Below, one piece after another: positions 8,912 to 17,435 of a stretch of 56,235 bases of DNA. The notes beneath the pieces were generated by a model. That model saw only the letters and a list, made by a program, of their open reading frames with translations. It was not told where the DNA came from and did not search any database. Source of the DNA: Micavibrio sp. GTDB taxonomy: Bacteria; Pseudomonadota; Alphaproteobacteria; Micavibrionales; Micavibrionaceae. Within the stretch, counting starts at the first letter, position 1; each line of letters starts with the position of its first letter. The stretch lies in contig JAQGJB010000062.1 of assembly GCA_028290825.1 (NCBI GenBank), forward strand, positions 1 through 56,235, given 5' to 3'. A program made the position numbers and the translations under genes.

Positions 8912-9592
8912 TTATGCGGCTTTAATAAGCTTTTTCGGCACTTCCACTTCGGAACCGCTGCCCACCTTGTTCAGGTAGTCGTGCATGTTGCCTATCAGGG
9001 AGTCGATCTTGTCGTTGTAGAAATGGTTTGCACCGTCCACAACGCGGTAATCAACGGTAATACCCTTCTGCGCGCGCAGTTTCTGCACCAGTTTCTCGGT
9101 GTGCGGCTCAGGCACGATATTGTCCTTGTTGCCCTGAACGATCAGGCCGGATTGCGGGCAAGGCGCAAGGAACGTGAAGTCATACATGTTGGCCGGTGGC
9201 GATACCGAAATCCAACCACGGATCTCCGGACGGCGCATCAAAAGCTGCATACCGATCCAGGCACCGAAGGAGAAACCGGCAACCCATACATAAGGCGCAT
9301 TCGGATTCAGTTCCTGCATCCAGTCAAGCGCGGCGGCGGCGTCAGAAAGCTCACCCTCGCCACGGTCATGCACACCCTGGGAACGGCCCACGCCGCGGAA
9401 GTTGAAACGCAGCGTCGAAAACCCGCGCTCGGCAAATGTCTGGAACATGTAATAGGTGATTTTGTTGTTCATCGTCCCGCCATGTTCCGGGTGAGGATGC
9501 AAAATCAGCGCAAGCGGTGCGTTCGGTGTTTTTGAATGCGTATACCGGCCTTCAAGGCGGCCCGCAGGACCGTTGATAATAATTTCAGGCAA
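8912..9592 (-). CDS. Alpha/beta hydrolase (COG2945-like)
   Basis: A 226-residue cytoplasmic alpha/beta hydrolase with a visible triad: Ser108 in GFSFGA, Asp157 in GNKDNIVP and His190 in DGANHFY. HPHPEHGGTMNNK near residue 32 and RFNFRGVGRSQG near 62 are hallmarks of the small COG2945-type hydrolases. The substrate is unknown; esterase activity is the usual assumption. The start appears to be TTG at 9592-9590. There is no in-frame ATG or GTG upstream, and a strong AGGGGA lies at suitable spacing. It is convergent with bcp and divergent from the cysteine desulfurase gene. Confidence 0.88.
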   Translation of the reverse strand: MPEIIINGPAGRLEGRYTHSKTPNAPLALILHPHPEHGGTMNNKITYYMFQTFAERGFSTLRFNFRGVGRSQGVHDRGEGELSDAAAALDWMQELNPNAPYVWVAGFSFGAWIGMQLLMRRPEIRGWISVSPPANMYDFTFLAPCPQSGLIVQGNKDNIVPEPHTEKLVQKLRAQKGITVDYRVVDGANHFYNDKIDSLIGNMHDYLNKVGSGSEVEVPKKLIKAA

Positions 9593-9700
9593 ATGACTTC
9601 CCCTACACTGTTGGACAAAGGCTTAAATTTTCTGGACCCCCATTGTCTAGCAAAGCGCACGGGGGAAGTCCAAAAAATTCTGTCAATTATTTGAAAACAC

Positions 9701-9729
9701 TTGATAATTCCCATGTTTTTCCATACAAC
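9701..9729 (+). promoter_or_regulatory. Leaderless-type promoter of the cysteine desulfurase gene
   Basis: TTGATA (9701-9706), a 17-base spacer and TACAAC (9724-9729). The -10 ends six bases before the ATG at 9736, so transcription would start at or next to the start codon. There is no Shine-Dalgarno sequence. Confidence 0.6.
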
Positions 9730-9735
9730 AGGGTC

Positions 9736-10857
9736 ATGCCTTTAAAAACACGCACCTATCTCGACGCCAACGCCACCATGCCCCTTAAACCCGGCGTGAT
9801 CAGCGCTATTGCGGCAACGCTCGCCGAGACCGGAAACGCATCCTCCATGCATGGTGACGGGCGCCTGGCGCGCAAGCGTGTTGAGGATGCACGCGCTGCC
9901 GTTGCGGATCTGCTCTCTACCAATCCCGCATATGTTTTTTTCACAGGCGGCGCGACGGAGAGCAATAACACCGTCATCAATTCCTTTCGCGGCAAAAAGA
10001 TTTTCATCTCCGCTATCGAGCATCCGTCGGTTCTGGAAGCAGCACCCGATGCGCAAAAAATCCCTGTCACCGCCGATGGCGTCATCGACATGGACAAACT
10101 TGAAACCATGCTCGCCGGTCAACCCGACCTGATCTCGGTAATGCTGGTGAACAATGAAACCGGCACGATCCAGCCTATCGCAGAGATCGTCCGCCTGGTG
10201 CGTAAAATTTCACCGCAAACCCGCATTCATACTGATGCCGTGCAGGCCTTAGGCCGCATCCCTGTTGATTTTTCAGCGCTGCAGGTCGATTACCTTTCTC
10301 TTTCTGCCCATAAATTCGGCGGGCCGCAGGGGATTGGCGCACTCGTCCTCGCCCCCGGTGCAAAAATAGAAAAGTTATTGCGCGGCGGCGGTCAGGAAAA
10401 ACGCCAGCGCGCCGGAACTGAAAACATCGCTGCAATTGCGGGTCTGGGTGAGGCCGCCCGCCTCGCCGTCACCGACATGGAAAATTTCCAGTCCCTCGCC
10501 GCCCTGCGCGACCGATTAGAGGCCACACTGGAAAAAGCCGAACCGCGTCTGAGAATTTTTGGGGCGGGTGCCCCGCGCGTATCCAACACAACGCAAATCG
10601 CCCTGCCGGGCATTCAGGCCGAGACCCAGCTGATGGCCCTCGACCTTGCCGGGATGTCGGTGTCCTCCGGCTCCGCCTGCTCCAGCGGCTCGGTAAAGGT
10701 CAGCCACGTGCTGGAGGCCATGCAGGTGCCCGAAAGCGAGGCCCTGGGGGCCATTCGCGTCTCGCTGGCGTGGAATACCACACAGAATGATATTGACCTC
10801 TTCACCGCCGCATGGCTAGAAATGCACGGGCGCATCAAAGCCCGTATCGCCGCCTGA
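9736..10857 (+). CDS. Cysteine desulfurase (NifS/IscS family)
   Basis: A PLP enzyme that takes sulfur from cysteine as a persulfide for Fe-S clusters and thiolated tRNA. The PLP Lys is K193 in SLSAHKFGGPQG, and the persulfide Cys is C315 in SSGSACSSGSV. GGATESNN (71-78), EHPSV (95-99) and HTDAVQ (165-170) are also conserved. Start chosen at ATG 9736 (373 aa); the frame extends upstream to a TTG at 9643, but those 31 codons do not resemble the family and a promoter overlaps them. It is followed 14 bases later by a 2Fe-2S ferredoxin gene. mnmA, which uses such sulfur, lies 2.6 kb away. Which desulfurase subtype it is cannot be settled here. Confidence 0.92.
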   Translation: MPLKTRTYLDANATMPLKPGVISAIAATLAETGNASSMHGDGRLARKRVEDARAAVADLLSTNPAYVFFTGGATESNNTVINSFRGKKIFISAIEHPSVLEAAPDAQKIPVTADGVIDMDKLETMLAGQPDLISVMLVNNETGTIQPIAEIVRLVRKISPQTRIHTDAVQALGRIPVDFSALQVDYLSLSAHKFGGPQGIGALVLAPGAKIEKLLRGGGQEKRQRAGTENIAAIAGLGEAARLAVTDMENFQSLAALRDRLEATLEKAEPRLRIFGAGAPRVSNTTQIALPGIQAETQLMALDLAGMSVSSGSACSSGSVKVSHVLEAMQVPESEALGAIRVSLAWNTTQNDIDLFTAAWLEMHGRIKARIAA

Positions 10858-10871
10858 AGGAAAAAACGACC

Positions 10872-11207
10872 ATGCCACAAATGACTTTTATCATGACCAA
10901 TGGAACGCCGAAGGTGGTTGACGCCCCGCTTGGCCTGTCCGTCATGGAAATCGCCCAGAAACATGATATCGACCAGATCGAAGGCGCCTGCGGCGGTTCT
11001 CTCGCCTGCGCTACCTGTCACGTTTACGTCCACCCCGACTGGTGGGACAAAGTTCTGCCCGAAGACGGTAAATCGATGGAGGAGGAAGATATGCTCGACC
11101 TCGCCTTCGATATCCGCAAACAATCGCGCCTGTCGTGTCAGATTATGATGACAGCGGAACTTGACGGCCTTGTGGTTGCCTTGCCGGGAACGAAAACAGG
11201 CTGGTAA
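10872..11207 (+). CDS. 2Fe-2S ferredoxin, adrenodoxin type
   Basis: A 111-residue ferredoxin of the ISC/adrenodoxin class. The cluster ligands are Cys40, Cys46, Cys49 and Cys89, in GACGGSLACATC and RLSCQ, matching C-x5-C-x2-C...C. The acidic segment EDGKSMEEEDMLDLA between them is the usual redox-partner surface. It probably supplies electrons for Fe-S assembly, in line with its position right after a cysteine desulfurase. Start at ATG 10872, with AAGGA overlapping the end of the previous gene. Its stop is three bases from the stop of the convergent LOG gene. Confidence 0.94.
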   Translation: MPQMTFIMTNGTPKVVDAPLGLSVMEIAQKHDIDQIEGACGGSLACATCHVYVHPDWWDKVLPEDGKSMEEEDMLDLAFDIRKQSRLSCQIMMTAELDGLVVALPGTKTGW

Positions 11208-11210
11208 ATA

Positions 11211-11915
11211 TTATGGGGCCGGCGGCGTCGGTCCTGTCATGTCTTTCAGGGTCTGCGCCTGATTATTGCCATTGGCGGCCTTCGCGATCTGGATTTCATC
11301 AACCAGTTGCGCTGCGGTCTTGATCCCTTCGTGATTCCAGGCGCGGATCTTGCTGACCACCTCCTGCGGTGTGGAGCAGAACCGGATCAGGCGCTGCCGT
11401 CCGTCATGAACGAAATCGGCGCGGATCTGCGCTTTGATCAACTCACCAAGATGATCGTAAATCCCGTTGGTATTCAGCACGATCACAGGCTTCACAAATT
11501 CTTTCGACCGTCCCGCCATCTGCATGTCGATGATTGCAAGTGCCGTAAATAGTTCATCCATGGTGCCGAAGCCACCCGGCAGAACGACGAATGCATCGGC
11601 GGCGTCGATCATCTTCTGTTTGCGCGAGGAAAGGCTGCGCACCACCTTCTCGGTATACTTATCATGCTCAACGGTGCCGGAAACATTGCGGAAGATATGC
11701 GTTATGACGGCAGTAACGCCGCGACCGGCATCACGGAACGCATCGAAGGCAACGCCCATCAATCCGGAATGGCCGCCGCCATAAACGAGGTTCCTGTTAT
11801 CCGCCGCGAGAAGGCTGCAGACCTCCTCCGCCTGTTGCTTATACTCAGGGGTTGCGCCAAATCGCGATCCACAGAAAATGGCGATATTCTTGATCTGCTT
11901 TTTTCCAACGTCCAT
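11211..11915 (-). CDS. LOG-family protein (TIGR00730, nucleoside 5'-monophosphate phosphoribohydrolase)
   Basis: A Rossmann-fold protein of the LOG/YvdD family. Characterised members hydrolyse N6-substituted AMP (cytokinin ribotides) or other nucleoside monophosphates to free base and ribose-5-phosphate. The diagnostic SRKQKMIDAADAF and PGGFGTMDE (residues 113-121) are intact, as are FCGSRFG and YGGGHSGLMG. Start chosen at ATG 11915 (234 aa) because AGGGAG precedes it; an in-frame ATG at 11960 has no such site. The tail is proline-rich. The natural substrate here is unknown. Confidence 0.88.
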   Translation of the reverse strand: MDVGKKQIKNIAIFCGSRFGATPEYKQQAEEVCSLLAADNRNLVYGGGHSGLMGVAFDAFRDAGRGVTAVITHIFRNVSGTVEHDKYTEKVVRSLSSRKQKMIDAADAFVVLPGGFGTMDELFTALAIIDMQMAGRSKEFVKPVIVLNTNGIYDHLGELIKAQIRADFVHDGRQRLIRFCSTPQEVVSKIRAWNHEGIKTAAQLVDEIQIAKAANGNNQAQTLKDMTGPTPPAP

Positions 11916-12031
11916 GGCCCGGATCTCCCTGTAATTATTATTTCTGATTAACTCATCCATAGCAGAATGATGCGTGCAAAACCAAGAAATGTTTATTTGC
12001 AGCGCAAAAGCTTAGATTTTCACAAGTTAGC

Positions 12032-12736
12032 TTAAAACATCGCGCCCCTAATTTTGACCTGATCCGGCGCGCCGATCCCCGACCTGTGCAGACACTGGTC
12101 TTTAAAAAACAGTTTCTGCCCGGGGCGCAGTTCGGTAATTTTAAACCCGCGCTCACGCAGCATCTGGTCCTGGCTGCCTTCCGCAGACAAAGGATTGTCC
12201 GGCAGGACATAGGCCGCAGACGATTTCTTCATCGACAGGGCCGCCCGGCATTCAGGACTTGCGATCATCAGACCCTGGCCGTGGATATGCAGATGCATAT
12301 CGGGCTTCACAAGCGATTTCTGCCGGTCGATATGCCACCCTGTCGCCACGGCGGCGTTCAGCCACACCGACATCAGTTTCTGCCCATCCGCTATTTTATC
12401 GCGGCCGCGCCCCATCCCGGCCGCGATCACCCATTTGATTTCCTCGGCCAGCCACCGCCCGGTTTCAGGAAGGGACAGGCCTTTATATCTTTCGTCCCAG
12501 TCGATCTCCTGCGTCAGGCCGTTGCGGCATGCCATATAAAACTGGCTGGCATAACGTGAGCCATTCCGCTGCTCCGGCGTCAGGCTGATGGCCTCAAGCT
12601 CGGCCAGGACTATGGCGGGCACAGCGCCATCGACGATAACCCCGCCGCATCCCTTTTCAAACGCACGTGCGATCAGGGCGGGGTTATTTTCATACCCAAC
12701 CGGAAGAATAATTTTGGTGTTTGATTGCTCCGCCAC
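12032..12736 (-). CDS. H-x-D...H protein, second of a tandem pair (DUF1826-like?)
   Basis: About 234 residues; paralogue of the gene just upstream. Shared features are an N-terminal block (PVGYENNPALIARAFEKGCG against [20 protein letters not shown]), WHID near residue 135, a short LHIHGQGLMIA strand, and the ending LRPGQKLFF...CLHRSG. His135, Asp137 and His217 would form a facial triad like that of cupin or 2-oxoglutarate/Fe(II) proteins. From memory this resembles DUF1826, with low certainty. The start is uncertain: GTG at 12736, two bases after the upstream stop, fits the paralogue alignment, whereas GTG at 12802 would overlap the upstream gene by 64 bases. No Shine-Dalgarno sequence is clear, so translation is probably coupled. 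Confidence 0.7.
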   Translation of the reverse strand: MAEQSNTKIILPVGYENNPALIARAFEKGCGGVIVDGAVPAIVLAELEAISLTPEQRNGSRYASQFYMACRNGLTQEIDWDERYKGLSLPETGRWLAEEIKWVIAAGMGRGRDKIADGQKLMSVWLNAAVATGWHIDRQKSLVKPDMHLHIHGQGLMIASPECRAALSMKKSSAAYVLPDNPLSAEGSQDQMLRERGFKITELRPGQKLFFKDQCLHRSGIGAPDQVKIRGAMF

Positions 12737-12738
12737 GC

Positions 12739-13416
12739 TCAGAACATCGCCGCGCGGAGTTTCGGACTGTCCGGGCGCTTTCGCGCGGATCTGTGCAGAC
12801 ACCCGGCATTAAAGGCCAGCATCTGCCCGGGCCGCAGCGCCACAAGATTAAACCCTCGATCACGGAGAGCGTTATCAGCAGCCTCCAGCCCATCAATTGA
12901 TGGGTCAGATGCGACCGCAAAAAAACGGTTTTGCAGGTTTACGCTCATTGAACCTTTCTCAGGAACTGCAATCATCATTCCATCGCCGTGGATATGGATG
13001 TGAAGATCGTTCCATTCCGGCAAATCAGGTTTATCGATATGCCACGCATAATCGGGGGCATTCTGGGTCCAGAGCGTCAACATAATAAATCCCGGGTATT
13101 TCCCGGTCATAGCCGAGGCCCGCGGGCGAAAGCCAACATCCTCAGCCCGGCGCATTTGTTCCTTCAGCCATTGTTGCGTCAGTGGAATTCCGGGAATAAA
13201 ATCATCCCACTGATGCGTTCCGTCTGCCTCGCGCAAAGCAGCCGACTTGCCGGGAAAACCAGTAGCCGGGACGCAGGCAACTTCCGCGCCCACTTCGCCG
13301 GGCAGCGTGCTGTCAATGATAACGGCGGAACACCCCAGCCTGAAGGCCTCCCGGACCCGGACCGGATCTGTTTCATGACCGACTGGCCCTATGCTAACGC
13401 TCTTTAATCCTGACAT
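12739..13416 (-). CDS. H-x-D...H protein, first of a tandem pair (DUF1826-like?)
   Basis: A 225-residue soluble protein of unknown function. The candidate metal triad is His126 and Asp128 (AWHIDKP) with His208 (CLHRSARKR). [16 protein letters not shown] and [12 protein letters not shown] resemble strands of a double-stranded beta-helix. It is homologous along its length to the next gene, so the pair arose by tandem duplication and has since diverged widely. It is expressed from a promoter with a perfect TTGACA box whose -10 ends six bases before the ATG. It lies back to back with mnmA. An Fe(II)/2-oxoglutarate oxygenase role is a structural guess only. Confidence 0.72.
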   Translation of the reverse strand: MSGLKSVSIGPVGHETDPVRVREAFRLGCSAVIIDSTLPGEVGAEVACVPATGFPGKSAALREADGTHQWDDFIPGIPLTQQWLKEQMRRAEDVGFRPRASAMTGKYPGFIMLTLWTQNAPDYAWHIDKPDLPEWNDLHIHIHGDGMMIAVPEKGSMSVNLQNRFFAVASDPSIDGLEAADNALRDRGFNLVALRPGQMLAFNAGCLHRSARKRPDSPKLRAAMF

Positions 13417-13422
13417 GGCGCA

Positions 13423-13452
13423 ACGTTAGCAAACTTGCAAAAGTTATGTCAA
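13423..13452 (-). promoter_or_regulatory. Leaderless-type promoter of the tandem H-x-D...H genes
   Basis: On the minus strand, TTGACA (13452-13447), an 18-base spacer and TAACGT (13428-13423), ending six bases before the ATG at 13416. No Shine-Dalgarno sequence is present. Confidence 0.6.
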
Positions 13453-13458
13453 TAATTC

Positions 13459-13487
13459 TTGATATTCTGCTTCTTTCTGCCTATATT
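13459..13487 (+). promoter_or_regulatory. Leaderless-type promoter of mnmA
   Basis: TTGATA (13459-13464), a 17-base spacer and TATATT (13482-13487), ending six bases before the ATG at 13494. The -35 box lies only six bases from the -35 of the divergent promoter, so the two polymerase sites adjoin. Confidence 0.7.
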
Positions 13488-13493
13488 CCGGGC

Positions 13494-14636
13494 ATGACGA
13501 CCTCCTTAAATTCCCTCGGCTTCGCTAAAGCCCCCGCCGAAACCCGCGTGGTTGTTGCCATGTCGGGCGGGGTGGATTCATCGGTGGTCGCTGCGCTGCT
13601 GCATGAACAGGGCTATGACGTTATCGGCGTCACGCTCCAGTTATACGATCACGGCGCGGCCATTGAAAAAAAGGGTGCCTGCTGCGCCGGTCAGGACATC
13701 TACGACGCAAAACGCATCGCCGAGGCCAAGGGTTTTCCGCATTACGTCCTTAATTACGAAAGCAAATTCAAGGACTCGGTGATCGAGGAATTCGCTGACT
13801 CTTACCTGCGCGGTGAAACCCCCGTGCCCTGCATTCAATGCAACCAGACTGTAAAATTCCGCGATCTGCTCACCGTTGCCAAGGATCTTGGGGCGGATTG
13901 CATGGCGACCGGCCATTACATCCAGCGCGTGATGAATGATACCCGCGCCGAGATGCTGCGCGCCGTCGATCCCGGCAAGGATCAGAGTTACTTCCTTTTC
14001 GCGACGACTCAGGCACAACTTGATTTCCTGCGTTTCCCGCTGGGGGGCTGGACCAAGGACATCACGCGCGGCCACGCGCAACGCCTTGGCCTGCTCACGG
14101 CGGAAAAACCGGATTCCCAGGATATCTGCTTCGTCCCGGGTGGCGACTATACAAAAATCGTCAAAGGCCTGCGTCCCCAAGCCGCAACACCCGGCACCAT
14201 TGAACATATGGACGGACGCGTACTCGGCCGGCATGATGGCGTTATTGGCTATACGATCGGCCAGCGCAAAGGCCTTGGCATAGGCGGCGGGCATGATGAA
14301 GAAAATACCCCGCTTTATGTGGTTAAACTCGATCCAGCCAATGCTCGCGTCATCGTCGGCCCGAAGGAAGCCCTCGCCTGCGACACACTGCATTTAAAGG
14401 ATTGCAACTGGCTCGACGCCGCTGCGGACACGGTACTGCTGAAATTCCGCTCGATGATGACCCCGGTCACGGCCCAAGTTACGCGTGGCCCTGGTCACAC
14501 CGCCATACTCACGCTTGAAAATGCCCAATACGGCATAGCCCCCGGTCAGGCCGCCGCCTGCTATAACGGCGAGCGCATGATCGGCGGCGGATGGATTGTG
14601 GCCGCAGAAAACAGAACGCTGCGGCAGGCCGCCTGA
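13494..14636 (+). CDS. mnmA: tRNA-specific 2-thiouridylase
   Basis: MnmA adenylates and thiolates U34 of Glu, Lys and Gln tRNAs using persulfide sulfur. The ATP PP-loop SGGVDSS is at residues 24-30. The catalytic Cys pair is C116 (CIQCNQ) and C212 ([13 protein letters not shown]). GKDQSYFL and [11 protein letters not shown] are also conserved. Start taken at ATG 13494 (380 aa), since a promoter ends six bases before it; an in-frame ATG at 13446 would lie upstream of the -35 box and adds a hydrophobic extension foreign to the family. Sulfur could come from the desulfurase encoded at 9736. Confidence 0.95.
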   Translation: MTTSLNSLGFAKAPAETRVVVAMSGGVDSSVVAALLHEQGYDVIGVTLQLYDHGAAIEKKGACCAGQDIYDAKRIAEAKGFPHYVLNYESKFKDSVIEEFADSYLRGETPVPCIQCNQTVKFRDLLTVAKDLGADCMATGHYIQRVMNDTRAEMLRAVDPGKDQSYFLFATTQAQLDFLRFPLGGWTKDITRGHAQRLGLLTAEKPDSQDICFVPGGDYTKIVKGLRPQAATPGTIEHMDGRVLGRHDGVIGYTIGQRKGLGIGGGHDEENTPLYVVKLDPANARVIVGPKEALACDTLHLKDCNWLDAAADTVLLKFRSMMTPVTAQVTRGPGHTAILTLENAQYGIAPGQAAACYNGERMIGGGWIVAAENRTLRQAA

Positions 14637-14650
14637 ACTATTTGATAAGT

Positions 14651-14678
14651 TTGATCCCTACCATTTTTATCCTATAAT
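14651..14678 (+). promoter_or_regulatory. Promoter of the dienelactone hydrolase gene
   Basis: TTGATC (14651-14656), a 16-base spacer and a perfect TATAAT (14673-14678). A leader of about 26 bases carries GGAG before the ATG at 14711. Confidence 0.7.
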
Positions 14679-14710
14679 CACTCCGTCATTTATTACGGAC
14701 GGAGATACCG

Positions 14711-15502
14711 ATGTTCCTGCGCAGTGTTATTTTCTCCCTGCTTATGCTGATTGCTGCTGCCCCTGCTTTTGCCGGGGAAACGGTGACCTATATGGACGGC
14801 GATATGAAGCTGGAAGGCTATCTGGCCAGGGCGCAGAACGATATCTCCGGTCGCCCTTCCCCTATAGTTCTTATCGTGCATCAATGGAAGGGCCTGACCG
14901 CCTATGAACGGATGCGTGCCGACATGCTTGCGCAACAGGGCTATAACGCCCTTGCCATCGATATGTACGGCCAGGGTGTGCGCCCCGCCAGCGACGCGGA
15001 TGCGGGAACCGAAGCGGGGAAATATAAAAACAATCCCGCCCTCGCCCGCAAACGCCTGCAGGCCGCACTTGATTATGCGCACACCCTAAAGGCCATCGAC
15101 ACCACGCGCATTGGCGTGATCGGCTATTGCTTTGGCGGTGGCATGGCGTTGGAGGTTGCCCGAATGTGTGCGAATGATGTAAAGGCCGTAGTCAGTTTCC
15201 ACGGCGACCTGACCAGCAAAGCACCTGTTACTAAAGCGGGCGTCATCGCCGCCTCGGTCCAGGTTCATCAGGGTGCCGAAGACCCGCATGTCCCCCCGGC
15301 CCAGGTCGCAGGCTTTGAACAGGAAATGCGCGCCGCGGGTGCCGACTGGATGCTTATTCAGTACAGTGGCGCGGTTCATGCCTTTACCCAGCAAGACGCC
15401 GGGAACGACCCCTCCAAAGGCGCAGCCTACAACCAAAAAGCCGATTTGCGGTCATGGAACGTGGCCTCCGATTTCCTCAGAACCACGCTGGCACTGCAAT
15501 AA
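14711..15502 (+). CDS. Exported dienelactone hydrolase family protein
   Basis: A 263-residue alpha/beta hydrolase with a signal peptide at residues 1-21, cleaved after APAFA. The Cys nucleophile is C140 in GYCFGGG, as in dienelactone hydrolases. The acid lies in QGAEDPHVPP and the base in GAVHAFT. Export to the periplasm suggests a role on envelope or environmental esters or lactones rather than in aromatic catabolism; no catabolic gene accompanies it. GGAG lies seven bases before the ATG. tRNA-Met follows 68 bases downstream. Confidence 0.88.
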   Translation: MFLRSVIFSLLMLIAAAPAFAGETVTYMDGDMKLEGYLARAQNDISGRPSPIVLIVHQWKGLTAYERMRADMLAQQGYNALAIDMYGQGVRPASDADAGTEAGKYKNNPALARKRLQAALDYAHTLKAIDTTRIGVIGYCFGGGMALEVARMCANDVKAVVSFHGDLTSKAPVTKAGVIAASVQVHQGAEDPHVPPAQVAGFEQEMRAAGADWMLIQYSGAVHAFTQQDAGNDPSKGAAYNQKADLRSWNVASDFLRTTLALQ

Positions 15503-15570
15503 AACCCGCCAAAAACCTAATCTTGACTTTTTCACCTCAAAACGTCATAAACAGGGCCTTCACACCTTTT

Positions 15571-15646
15571 GGCGGTGTAGCTCAGCCGGTAGAGCAGAGG
15601 AATCATAATCCTTGTGTCGGGGGTTCAAGTCCCTCCACCGCCACCA
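15571..15646 (+). tRNA. tRNA-Met (CAT), elongator
   Basis: A complete 76-nt cloverleaf: acceptor GGCGGTG/CACCGCC, D-arm GCTC/GAGC, anticodon stem GAGGA/TCCTT with loop ATCATAA (anticodon CAT at 15604-15606), T-arm GGGGG/CCCTC with TTCAAGT, and an encoded CCA. The first base pair G-C rules out an initiator, which has a mismatch there. The body resembles alphaproteobacterial elongator Met rather than lysidine-modified tRNA-Ile2, though anticodon alone does not separate those. Confidence 0.95.
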
Positions 15647-15649
15647 TTA

Positions 15650-15679
15650 AAAAAACCCGCTTTTCAGCGGGTTTTTTTG
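15650..15679. terminator. Bidirectional terminator between tRNA-Met and spoVR
   Basis: AACCCGC (15654-15660) pairs with GCGGGTT (15667-15673) across a 6-base loop, flanked by an A-run and a T-run. It serves the tRNA and the convergent spoVR operon. Confidence 0.9.
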
Positions 15680-15709
15680 TTACTTTTTGAAGCCTGACAG
15701 AAACTGTGA

Positions 15710-17413
15710 TCAAGGTGAAAGATGCCTATAGGTACGTTTATATTTCGCATAATCGTACTTTTCGGGGGAGGAGAATGTCTCACGGACATTTCCTGTTTCA
15801 TCCACGCTTTCCACGACCACAGGATAACCCCTCTGGCTGTGCATCAACTCCAGAATTTGCTGCAAAGACTTCGGCTCAAGCGGTGCGCCGTCTTTCATCT
15901 GATGACGAAGGATCAGGCAACGGTCTGTTTCCTGATAGTCGTGCACGCGGATATTTGGGATGATGTCGAATGTTCGGCAATCATTTGCGAGCTGCTGCCG
16001 GATATTGCGGAACCCGGCTGCGTTATGAATGCTTGTAACTTCAAAGAAATTTTTCTTGGCTACATCCTCGATCTCGAAGAAAGCAAATTTCCGCATCACG
16101 GTTGGAGACAGATATTGCTCGATAAAGGTTTCGTCACTGGTGGTTTCCATGGCATGTTTCACCATCTCCACCCCGTCTTTATTGCCGGCAAAATGCTTAA
16201 ACCAGAGCTTGTCTTCTTCGGTGGGGTTGTCGCAGATTCTTTCGATGTCATCGTACATCGCAAATCCGATTGCATAGGGATTTAAGCTGGCCCCAACGAA
16301 CTGTTCATGAATTTTGCCTTCTTCGTCTTTAACCAAACGAATTGCCGAAGGCTGATAGAGGACGCCGTCATTGGAATTGTTGAATTCCTGATTCATGCCC
16401 CAGTCCATCAGGCCCATTTTAAACATGGTGTTCATGATTTTCGTATGGGTCCATGTCGCAAAACCCTCATTCAGCTTCTGCGTCATCATTTGCGGTTTGA
16501 AATATTGAGAAAGTTCCGAACGCATCTTCATGATGGTACGCTTCCAGTCAGGGAAGTATTCATCATGGTCAGCCATATAACCGAGAACGTTCCTGACCCC
16601 GCGATGTGGAAAAGTGGGCTGATTATCATTGCGGGTTTTCGAAGCGGCTTCGCCATTGAAAGTGATGCGTGAACCGGCATCAAGATCCAGACGTTTTTTC
16701 TCCTCTGCGCGCGCTTTCAGTTCGCTCTTGGTACGAATCCTGTGGCCCGCCGTATCGGGAATGTCCATAAACTGCATGGCGTGGCAGAAATCGAGGAAAT
16801 CTGAAACTTCCTCCTGTCCATATTTTTGCTCGCATTGCAGAACAAAGTTCTTGAGGTTAGCCACATCCGCCAGGATTGCCTCGGCGTTTGTAAATTCTTT
16901 GAACAGGGTATTGTTTTTAAAGACAGCATTATGACCGTAGCAAGCGTGGGCGATCACAAGCATCTGCATGACGGGAGAGTTGGTGTCCATGCAATAGGCG
17001 ATGCAGGGCTCAGAGTTGATGACGATTTCGTAAGCGAGATGCTTACTGGCGTCGTATTTCTTTTCCTCGATCATGCGCTTCTTGCCAAAGCTCCAGTGCT
17101 TGTACCCGCCTGGCAAGCCGACGGTGGTATAGACGTCAAGCATGTGGTCGGCACGGATAATCTCGATCTGTGGGGGATAAAAATCAAGCCCGAGCATATC
17201 CTTCGCAATAATGCCCTGCGTAACCGCTACCAACTCGATCCAGGTGGAAGGCAGGTACGGATCATTCTCGAATTCGGGTTTACGGATGAGCGGATAATCG
17301 AAATCTTTCGCCTTGTGAGCGTTAATAAAGACTTCCCAGCCATCTTTATAATGGCCGAGCAAATCCTGGATCTTTTTGTAATAATCCTTTTGCTCTTCCG
17401 GCAGATTATCCAT
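15710..17413 (-). CDS. SpoVR family protein (YcgB-like)
   Basis: A 567-residue cytoplasmic protein of the SpoVR/YcgB family. Its biochemistry is unknown; relatives affect the spore cortex in Bacillus and stress responses in enterobacteria. Family marks are WIELVAVTQGIIAKDMLGLDF, the EIVINSEP segment, VIAHACYGHN and the HR..RNVLGYMADHDEYFPDWKR region. The closing residues are basic and aromatic. AAGGGA precedes the ATG. It is the last gene of the three-gene operon with yeaH and prkA, with 22 bases separating it from yeaH, an arrangement widely conserved in proteobacteria. The name spoVR does not imply sporulation here. Confidence 0.92.
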   Translation of the reverse strand: MDNLPEEQKDYYKKIQDLLGHYKDGWEVFINAHKAKDFDYPLIRKPEFENDPYLPSTWIELVAVTQGIIAKDMLGLDFYPPQIEIIRADHMLDVYTTVGLPGGYKHWSFGKKRMIEEKKYDASKHLAYEIVINSEPCIAYCMDTNSPVMQMLVIAHACYGHNAVFKNNTLFKEFTNAEAILADVANLKNFVLQCEQKYGQEEVSDFLDFCHAMQFMDIPDTAGHRIRTKSELKARAEEKKRLDLDAGSRITFNGEAASKTRNDNQPTFPHRGVRNVLGYMADHDEYFPDWKRTIMKMRSELSQYFKPQMMTQKLNEGFATWTHTKIMNTMFKMGLMDWGMNQEFNNSNDGVLYQPSAIRLVKDEEGKIHEQFVGASLNPYAIGFAMYDDIERICDNPTEEDKLWFKHFAGNKDGVEMVKHAMETTSDETFIEQYLSPTVMRKFAFFEIEDVAKKNFFEVTSIHNAAGFRNIRQQLANDCRTFDIIPNIRVHDYQETDRCLILRHQMKDGAPLEPKSLQQILELMHSQRGYPVVVESVDETGNVRETFSSPEKYDYAKYKRTYRHLSP

Positions 17414-17435
17414 AGCGGTATCCCTTTACTCTCTA

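Noticed and set aside
15710-17413. SpoVR as evidence of a spore former
   Set aside because: The family is widespread in non-sporulating proteobacteria together with prkA and yeaH, and all other genes here are alphaproteobacterial.
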